DNA of 37,191 bases from an uncultured Methylococcaceae bacterium (GTDB lineage: Bacteria > Pseudomonadota > Gammaproteobacteria > Methylococcales > Methylococcaceae), in contig CAIWDB010000248.1 of the NCBI GenBank assembly GCA_903911305.1, forward strand, positions 1-37,191, written 5' to 3'. Below, in pieces: positions 32,707 to 37,191 of the stretch. The notes below the pieces were generated by a model. The model did no database searches. It was not told the origin of the DNA and was given only the letters and a program-made list of their open reading frames with translations. Position numbers and translations under genes: made by a program. Numbering within the stretch: the stretch's first letter is position 1; each line of letters starts with the position of its first letter.

Positions 32707-32790
32707 GGCGGACTTGAACGGGGCTGCGGCTCTTGATCTTTGCCTTTTGCTTTTTCGATGGGGGAAACCCACACTTAATCTGGCTATCGA

Positions 32791-33069
32791 CTAAAAAGCA
32801 TGAGGGTCGCCTTTCTTTTTCTTGTCGTGGCAATATTGGAGAAAGACTTTTTTGCTGACCCCTGCTTGATTGGCCATAGACTTTACTAAGGTGTCCCCAA
32901 AAGGGGCTTTTGGACAGTCCACCGTAACTTTGTAAAACTTTCCGTTAGCAATTTTAGTCCAGTGTTCATGGGAAGTTCCGTTTTGCTTTTCAGGTGAAAA
33001 CCCCATAGCTTTTAAAGCAGCTTTAACTTCAGAGCAAGTAGGCGGTGCAAATTTTTGGAAAAAAGCCAA
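32791..33069 (-). CDS. HicA-like mRNA interferase toxin
   Basis: The 92-residue product has the double-stranded-RNA-binding-like HicA fold: SEVKAALKAMGFSPEKQNGT then SHEHWTKIANGKFYKVTVDC, the GTSHEHW block holding the catalytic histidine. The start is a TTG at 33069, since no ATG is available in the right place; the next Met is 21 codons later and would remove the first helix. It follows the HicB-like gene by 11 bases. HicA cleaves mRNA; activity is inferred. Confidence 0.78.
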   Translation of the reverse strand: MAFFQKFAPPTCSEVKAALKAMGFSPEKQNGTSHEHWTKIANGKFYKVTVDCPKAPFGDTLVKSMANQAGVSKKVFLQYCHDKKKKGDPHAF

Positions 33070-33080
33070 AAGACAGTACC

Positions 33081-33410
33081 TTATGCGGTCTGTAAGGGGT
33101 ATTTTTCCATGAATGTTACACCATACTCGCTGTTACTGCACATTTTTGACCAATGCAAAAAGGAAGCAAAATAGTAGAAAAAAATTTGAGACAAAGGAGC
33201 TTTTCGTGAAAGGAGTTGCTTTGAGTAGGCACTGTGTACCCCTAAAGCCTCATCCACATAAGACAGCATCATCGATTCTAATTTTTCAGTTGCCTCTTTA
33301 CATGAGTCTGCTTGGGCGGCAAGGGACAAATCAATGCACACAGCAACCCACTGCGAACCTTCTTTTTTCGCGTAGCATCTTAATATAAGAGATTTCTTAT
33401 CAGTGTGCAT
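33081..33410 (-). CDS. HicB-like antitoxin
   Basis: Start at 33410 gives MHTDKKSLILRCYAKKEGSQ, WVAVCIDLSLAAQADSCKEA and a helix KLESMMLSYVDEALGV, the typical HicB partial RNase H fold. The C-terminal region (after SRKAPLSQIFFYYF) lacks the usual HTH and is unlike other HicB members. 109 residues. The 16 residues readable before 33410 are not conserved. It precedes hicA by 11 bases, in the order antitoxin-toxin. Confidence 0.72.
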   Translation of the reverse strand: MHTDKKSLILRCYAKKEGSQWVAVCIDLSLAAQADSCKEATEKLESMMLSYVDEALGVHSAYSKQLLSRKAPLSQIFFYYFASFLHWSKMCSNSEYGVTFMEKYPLQTA

Positions 33411-33529
33411 AATTTTAACCTGTTGTAAACCGAGCATATACAGTCGCGCTTGATGCAAGTTTAGTCAACCAACATGATATTATCAAGTGGTATTTTTTAG
33501 TTGATTAACGAAAATGTTGATGGTCAGAC

Positions 33530-33622
33530 ACCCAACGCCCGAGCCAAGGGGCGCGGGCGGACTAAACTAGGGGAAAGAAGGCCAAAGCGTAACCCCGCGT
33601 CCCCTTGAGCGCCGGGTTGGGC
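33530..33622 (-). other. attC-like site E
   Basis: Right core GTTGGGC, left core ACCCAAC. Arms are of the AAGGGGCGCGGGCGGAC type. Length 93 bp. Site E is followed on its right by about 36 bases (from GAACGAAGCTGAGGCTC) that resemble the bases after site D at about 80% identity. Confidence 0.85.
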
Positions 33623-33819
33623 GACCTGACCAGAACGAAGCTGAGGCTCTTGATCTTGGCTCTTCGCTCTGTCGGGCGCAACGCAAAGAGACGCGCCCGA
33701 CCTACTTGGCTTTCCCAAGCCAAAATATATGGGACGGTGCGCTTCCTGTCTACCATTCACCTGCTTGCGTTCGTTTAAGGTCATTATTGGCTACTGCCAA
33801 GGATAAAGTCCATATAGAC
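33623..33819. repeat. non-coding trailer of cassette E
   Basis: This 197-base stretch between site E and the zinc-ribbon gene shows no gene I can support. After the D/E shared segment it contains the inverted pair GTCGGGCGC and GCGCCCGAC (about 33672-33700). ORFs readable through the site (PRPLARAL-type) are translated attC sequence. Confidence 0.6.
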
Positions 33820-34017
33820 TTAATCAGAATCTTCAATGAACTTAACATGAACCCACTCCTCGGAACCCCTCTTTTCCGATGGTCTGAAGTAATGACCGCA
33901 GACGATACAGGTGATAAATTCAGAATCACTTATCTCAGTGTGGAAGGAACCCGTTTTTTCAAAGCAATTTCTGCAAAAGATGGGGACTGGCAAGCTATCT
34001 TCATCGACTTTATTCAT
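33820..34017 (-). CDS. small zinc-ribbon-like protein (cassette)
   Basis: A 65-residue product with two CxxC pairs (FCRNCFEKTG, FITCIVCGHYF) separated by about 20 residues, the layout of a zinc ribbon. No family recognised. There is no strong ribosome site, but it lies 34 bases after the coiled-coil membrane gene and may be coupled to it. An overlapping plus-strand frame exists; I prefer the minus one for its cysteine pattern and its orientation with the array. Confidence 0.6.
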   Translation of the reverse strand: MNKVDEDSLPVPIFCRNCFEKTGSFHTEISDSEFITCIVCGHYFRPSEKRGSEEWVHVKFIEDSD

Positions 34018-34051
34018 AAGATTGATGCTAATGCGTTACAAGGGACGGCAT

Positions 34052-34414
34052 TTAAAACTTAATGGTTTGGGTTGGTGGTTTTGGTGGCGAGTCTGGTGAT
34101 GGAATAGACTTAACATTTATAGTTTGTGTTGGAGGTTTAGGTGAATCATGTTTTTTAGATTGTTCTTCTTGATTGCTACATATTTCGGTTATGGCTGGTT
34201 CAAGATTAGGGTTTGGTGGTGTGCTTTGATTACTGGTTTTATTTGTTTCGGACTCTTGCAGACTATTGATTTTTTTCCTGAGTTCGCTTATCTCATCTTC
34301 TCTGCGCTTGAGAAGAAGCGAGCTTTCAGCCGCTTTAACACTGGCGACTATCAACAGAACTACAGCAGATACAAGCAAAGATGCAAAGATTCCATAAATT
34401 TGAGTATCGGTCAT
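34052..34414 (-). CDS. single-pass membrane protein with coiled coil and proline-rich tail (cassette)
   Basis: The 120-residue product has an N-terminal transmembrane segment (IFASLLVSAVVLLIVASVKA), a short charged coiled coil (LLKRREDEISELRKKINSLQ) and a Ser/Pro/Thr-rich tail. The tail repeats PKPPTQTI twice (about residues 92-99 and 111-118). No family recognised. The architecture resembles small phage or plasmid membrane proteins of the Rz/lysis or adhesin-linker type, but I assign no function. Confidence 0.6.
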   Translation of the reverse strand: MTDTQIYGIFASLLVSAVVLLIVASVKAAESSLLLKRREDEISELRKKINSLQESETNKTSNQSTPPNPNLEPAITEICSNQEEQSKKHDSPKPPTQTINVKSIPSPDSPPKPPTQTIKF

Positions 34415-34446
34415 TGCTTATCCGGTGATAGATGTGATTACGAAAA

Positions 34447-34537
34447 GCCCAACGCCCCCGTTCAGCCGCCCGCGCAGGAGATGCTAGACTGAACACGCCA
34501 AACGTCCACGCGGGTCGGCTGGAACGGCGGGTTAGGC
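34447..34537 (-). other. attC-like site F
   Basis: Left core GCCCAAC, right core GTTAGGC. Arms GTTCAGCCGCCCGCGC and CGCGGGTCGGCTGGAAC, almost identical to site C. Length 91 bp. Minus-strand polarity by the extra base. Confidence 0.87.
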
Positions 34538-34735
34538 GGGTGGGCAGAGAGACAATGCCGGGGATTCATGGTTTTTTCCTCTTTGCTTGTTAAATTATCG
34601 TGAAAACATTTAGGGCGGAATAGCGGTTTAGCTTATTCCGCCGAATGTTTCCATTTTCCCATACGGCGCAATACGCGGCGGAGCCGCTATTGCGCCTTAC
34701 GGCCTTATCATTCGGCGGTACCCGTCCATGGTTCC
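34538..34735. repeat. gene-less cassette body with two palindromes
   Basis: No ORF is supported here. The first 34 bases match those after site C. Two palindromes follow: the GGCGGAATAGCGG...TTATTCCGCC form (about 34614-34643) and the GGCGCAATACGCGG...CCGCTATTGCGCC form (about 34673-34703). The second ends GCGCCTTAC, the same border sequence seen at site D and again just before site G. Confidence 0.7.
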
Positions 34736-34793
34736 GCCTTACGGCCTTGAGCGGCGGCCCGTCAGGGCCGTCCGCTCGAACGAATGGTTAGCC
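34736..34793 (-). other. attC-like site G (short)
   Basis: A 58-bp site with right core GTTAGCC and left core GCCTTAC. The stem is GAGCGG-CGGCCC opposite GGGCCG-TCCGCTC around a short loop. The right core matches, as its reverse complement, the left core of site H (GGCTAAC), as it should if the sequence between is one cassette. It supplies the TAA stop of the HD gene. Confidence 0.75.
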
Positions 34794-35411
34794 CCCGCCG
34801 CGCAGTTGTTGAAGCGAATATGCCAGATTCTCTCTAGCCTGGCGCTCAAGGGCCTCGCGCAACGGTGCCGTGTTGTAGATAGGCTGACGGGCAAGGAACT
34901 CCGAAAGCACCTCCGCCCTCTTTAGCCGAAATAGTGGCTCTGGGACCCAAGCATATTCAGCCCGTACTTGGCTCTCATACTCCTCGAAGCGATCACGAGG
35001 GGCCCCAAGAATGGCCAGGTCAATGTCTACCAGCAGCTGCTGATCCTGGCCTTGCGGCAAGGCCGCATGGCGCGTTGCCAGAATGTGCTGCCTTACCCTC
35101 TCTGCGCGCTCCGCTGAAACACCGGCGGCGGTAAGCTCCTCCACCGCCCAATCAGCGCTTCGGGCCTCGTTTTCGTGGCCCGTTACGTCATAAATGGCAT
35201 CGTGAAACCAGAGTGCGATTTCTACCTCAGCGGGCTCAACAGCAACGTGCAGGTACCGCGATAGGAGCACAAGACACTCCGTCAGGTGCTGCACCGTGTG
35301 GTATTTGCGCTGCGGCTCTTCGTAGGCCACAACCAGTTTCTGCATCAAAGCGGATCCATCGCCTTGCGCACAGATCCCGCCCCAACATCTACTCCATGAC
35401 GTTTGCAGCAT
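34788..35411 (-). CDS. HD-superfamily metal-dependent phosphohydrolase (COG4339-like)
   Basis: A 207-residue protein with the layout of predicted HD phosphohydrolases: RKYHTVQHLTECL (first His), ALWFHDAIYDVTGHENEARS (HD plus Asn-Glu) and the later VDIDLAILG aspartates. The GC content and codon use look higher than those of neighbouring cassettes, which is a sign of a different source. AAGGA precedes the ATG. The substrate is unknown. Members of this family are frequent integron cassettes. Its stop codon lies in the first bases of attC site G. Confidence 0.85.
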   Translation of the reverse strand: MLQTSWSRCWGGICAQGDGSALMQKLVVAYEEPQRKYHTVQHLTECLVLLSRYLHVAVEPAEVEIALWFHDAIYDVTGHENEARSADWAVEELTAAGVSAERAERVRQHILATRHAALPQGQDQQLLVDIDLAILGAPRDRFEEYESQVRAEYAWVPEPLFRLKRAEVLSEFLARQPIYNTAPLREALERQARENLAYSLQQLRGGG

Positions 35412-35424
35412 ATTTTCCTTAGGG

Positions 35425-35485
35425 GGCTAACGTATAGTTGAGGGGCGGCCCGCTCAGGGATGTCCCCTCGAACGGCGGGTTAGGC
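35425..35485 (-). other. attC-like site H (short)
   Basis: A 61-bp site, left core GGCTAAC, right core GTTAGGC. Stem GAGGGGCGGCCC opposite a shorter arm TGTCCCCTC. Minus-strand polarity fits the neighbouring genes. Confidence 0.78.
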
Positions 35486-35518
35486 GCAACCAGCAATGGT
35501 ATGGCGCTCAAGATGTTC

Positions 35519-35977
35519 CTATTTTAACTTTTCACAATGATCTATTGCCTGCCTTAGTGGAGTAAATATATCTGCGCCATCACCTAGTGACGATAGTGCT
35601 TGATTCACAATTAGCCAGTCATCGACTTGCTTACCCGCAACATATTTCATAATGGTATTGTATATAGCGTAGTAAGCCATTTCTGCATCATCACCCAAGA
35701 CAAGGTCTTCATCTTGCATGGCACATATAGGTTCTTGATAATCAATTAAAACCTGTGCTGCATTCGAACCGGCCTTTAATACTTCCAAAGCCCTATCAGG
35801 CAAAACGACGTCAAACTCTTGATGAGTACCAACGACAGATTCGCGGTAACTCTGAGGAACATCACCATTTTCAACGAATGCCTTCCATGACCTCAATGCA
35901 AGATCAGCCATTGATATGTGAACTTTCTTTTTATCTTCCTCACTAAGAGCAAAAAATTTTTCAGCAATCTCGTTCAT
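35519..35977 (-). CDS. hypothetical acidic helical protein (cassette)
   Basis: No family recognised. From the ATG at 35977 the 152 residues begin MNEIAEKFFALSEEDKKKVH and look alpha-helical and acidic (DEDLVLGDDAEMAYYAIYNT). The readable extension upstream is translated attC sequence and is excluded. It starts five bases after site I, as a cassette gene should. Likely a cytosolic immunity-like or regulatory protein, but no evidence tells which. Confidence 0.62.
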   Translation of the reverse strand: MNEIAEKFFALSEEDKKKVHISMADLALRSWKAFVENGDVPQSYRESVVGTHQEFDVVLPDRALEVLKAGSNAAQVLIDYQEPICAMQDEDLVLGDDAEMAYYAIYNTIMKYVAGKQVDDWLIVNQALSSLGDGADIFTPLRQAIDHCEKLK

Positions 35978-35982
35978 TATTT

Positions 35983-36075
35983 GCCTAACGCCCGAGCTAA
36001 GGGGCGCGGGCGGACAAAACCAGGGGAAAACAGGCCAAAGCATAAACCCGCGTCCCCTTGAGCGCCGGGTTAGCG
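35983..36075 (-). other. attC-like site I (first of array)
   Basis: Left core GCCTAAC, right core GTTAGCG (followed by C). Arms of the AAGGGGCGCGGGCGGAC type. The right border TTAGCGC is the reverse complement of the GCGCTAA at the attI junction (36928-36934), the match expected for an intact first cassette. It supplies the stop codon of the gene at 36070. Confidence 0.82.
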
Positions 36076-36453
36076 CACATTGCCGAGAGATATGGACTTC
36101 AACTCTAGGGGGACGCTGTTACCAAAACTCGATGCATATGCATGGCAAACCTCAGTCCATTGCCCATTGCGATTGAAAGCCAGAACGACAGACTTCAGAC
36201 CTTGGTAAGAGATGTTTAATTTTTGGGTAAATTCTTTTTCGAGTTCGTTCCAGTTGATTTTCTTGGACTCGTGAAGCTTCTTATCAAACATTTCAAATAT
36301 ATCGTGGGCTGAATCCAAGTCTTGTTCCGACCAGTTGAAATCAACCACCAAGGAGGCGATAGGGTTCTCGGTGTGATTCAATGACTCGGCAAGGAGTTTA
36401 ACGTGAAACTCCAACTTCTCAAGCCTAGCAACAATTGCTTCAATATTTTCCAT
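36070..36453 (-). CDS. hypothetical coiled-coil protein (cassette, second gene)
   Basis: A 127-residue protein with a coiled-coil N terminus (EAIVARLEKLEFHVKLLAES) and a mixed C-terminal domain (YQGLKSVVLAFNRNGQWTEV). No family recognised. It overlaps the stop of the preceding gene by one base (TAATG), which indicates translational coupling, so the two proteins probably act together. The stop is formed by the first bases of site I. Confidence 0.62.
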   Translation of the reverse strand: MENIEAIVARLEKLEFHVKLLAESLNHTENPIASLVVDFNWSEQDLDSAHDIFEMFDKKLHESKKINWNELEKEFTQKLNISYQGLKSVVLAFNRNGQWTEVCHAYASSFGNSVPLELKSISLGNVR

Positions 36454-36911
36454 TATGCTTTCCCGTCAAGTTTGAATACTTTTGAGTTGATCTCGGAGAG
36501 AGATTCTTGAAGCAGGCACTGAACGTCAAATGGATCAATGGCCGGTTGAGTATTATTGCTCTCGTAGGTTCTAAGATGCCCCTGTGCTTCAAGTACCTTT
36601 TGCCGGATGGCTGCGTTACTTCCACTCAATACGTGGGAGCTAAGAATTTGATCAAAATGTGGCCATATCCTTTCCAAGGCATCTTTAATTTTGAAACCGC
36701 GAGGAATATTGGTTTGGTCGCGCGGAAGTTTACGTACTTCCTCTTGGCATCGATATAGCGATTCTGTGATGCGCATGAGTGATACTTTCTCTACGTCCAC
36801 CTTGATTTGGTCAGAGTAGTCTTTGGCTTTTCTTGCTTGATCAAGGGTGAATATGGCACCAGCAATGGTAATGATGGCACCGAAAATTGTGATTATGCTG
36901 TCGGCTGTCAA
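36453..36911 (-). CDS. hypothetical membrane-anchored helical protein (cassette, first gene)
   Basis: The start is TTG at 36911, chosen for a consensus AAGGAG (36918-36923) six bases upstream. The 152-residue product has an N-terminal helix (SIITIFGAIITIAGAIFTLD) and a long, mostly helical charged region (QARKAKDYSDQIKVDVEKVS and after). No family recognised. It is the cassette gene nearest attI, where expression from the cassette promoter should be highest. Confidence 0.65.
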   Translation of the reverse strand: MTADSIITIFGAIITIAGAIFTLDQARKAKDYSDQIKVDVEKVSLMRITESLYRCQEEVRKLPRDQTNIPRGFKIKDALERIWPHFDQILSSHVLSGSNAAIRQKVLEAQGHLRTYESNNTQPAIDPFDVQCLLQESLSEINSKVFKLDGKA

Positions 36912-36927
36912 GGTAACTCCTTAATAA

Positions 36928-36980
36928 GCGCTAACTTTGTATTAGACATCAAGTATGATGCCTTTGCCTGTGTTAGACAT
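36928..36980 (-). other. attI-like integration site
   Basis: Read on the minus strand, the site ends CTAATACAAAGTTAGCGC. The class 1 attI1 end is CTAAAACAAAGTTAGGC, so the inverse core, the ACAAA spacer and the GTTAG core agree. A direct repeat lies 31 bases upstream: ATGTCTAACACA (36969-36980) and ATGTCTAATACA (36938-36949), similar to the accessory repeats of attI. Cut expected at G^TTAGCGC. Confidence 0.75.
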
Positions 36981-37033
36981 TATCGTAACTGACGCTTAGC
37001 CTCGAAAACGTGATTTCTAACAGGGTTGTAAAT

Positions 37034-37061
37034 ATGGTACATTTATCCTGTTTCATGTCAA
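37034..37061 (-). promoter_or_regulatory. candidate cassette promoter Pc
   Basis: On the minus strand a perfect -35 box TTGACA (37056-37061) is followed after 16 bases by TACCAT (37034-37039), a four-of-six -10 box. It points into the cassette array about 90 bases before the attI core, the position expected for Pc. Other weak boxes exist; no expression data are available. Confidence 0.55.
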
Positions 37062-37171
37062 CAAGTTTTTCGGCTTGGCTCGTCATTGATGGAAGTTTCT
37101 ATTCAATCATGAGCATGTAAGCCATGTTTCGAGTTTTTTCCTGTGGTTTTTAGTTTGAATGAGGGTATCCC

Positions 37172-37191
37172 ATGCCTGTCACCGTTAACCC
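37172..37191 (+). CDS. 5' end of a gene, probably the integron integrase
   Basis: An ATG at 37172 with GAGGG (37161-37165) about seven bases upstream starts MPVTVNP and runs off the window. Its position, divergent from the cassettes and about 190 bases beyond attI, is where intI lies in most integrons. The six visible residues cannot confirm the identity, so this rests on context alone. Confidence 0.4.

Noticed and set aside
32580-32833. Minus-strand ORFs reading PRPLTR or RPPAPLNAVRR through attC site D
   Set aside because: Translated attC sequence; the same peptide pattern appears at every site of this type and none has a ribosome site.
33524-33784. 86-residue minus ORF ending PRPLARALGV
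   Set aside because: Runs through attC site E and its trailer; no conserved domain or start signal.
33706-34062. 118-residue plus-strand ORF
   Set aside because: Antisense to the CxxC protein at 33820 and opposed to cassette orientation; no recognisable domain.
30251-36075. CRISPR array
   Set aside because: The repeats are 58-97 bp palindromes separated by genes of varied length, not short direct repeats with equal spacers.

Overview
The window reads as chromosome of a gammaproteobacterium. GreB, MsrPQ, a full TusDCB set, RppH, CysS, Kup and a classical fused ArgA all have typical gammaproteobacterial architecture. Many short palindromic repeats, a c-type cytochrome, glycogen phosphorylase and sulfur-handling genes would fit an aerobic methanotroph or sulfur-oxidising lineage. 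That finer placement is inference only; no rRNA, tRNA or marker tree is available here.

Layout. 0-5 kb: a Uma2-like nuclease, greB, the msrPQ periplasmic methionine-sulfoxide repair pair, and a multi-PAS PP2C phosphatase whose second PAS has the FixL haem signature. 5-9.6 kb: an apparent three-gene operon made of a DoxX/NDH-2-like/cyclic-nucleotide-binding fusion with eroded FAD motifs, an anchored SGNH hydrolase and a DUF2231-cytochrome c. 9.8-11.3 kb: mtnB with an orphan succinate dehydrogenase iron-sulfur subunit. 11.3-14.8 kb: a gene graveyard of palindromic repeats, a MITE-like element, a decapitated beta-propeller gene, PIN remnants, a PIN/DUF2283 chimera and an intact MazF pair. 14.8-30.2 kb: mostly housekeeping genes (glgP, YeeE/YedE pair, cysS, radical SAM, Nudix, HAD, rppH, tusDCB, BepA-like protease, kup, methyltransferase, argA).

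30.25-37.19 kb is the most notable part: the proximal end and apparently the whole length of a chromosomal integron. Nine attC-like sites (about 58-97 bp) punctuate small minus-strand genes. An attI-like site with direct repeats lies at about 36.93-36.98 kb, and a TTGACA promoter pointing into the array lies at about 37.05 kb. An ORF that starts at 37172 on the plus strand and runs off the window is where a divergent integrase gene should be. The array is read right to left and its distal end abuts argA. Cassette cargo includes a two-gene unknown module, an HD phosphohydrolase, HicBA, a PIN toxin with a 58-residue partner, a DUF4160/DUF2442 pair, small zinc-ribbon and membrane proteins, and two gene-less cassettes.
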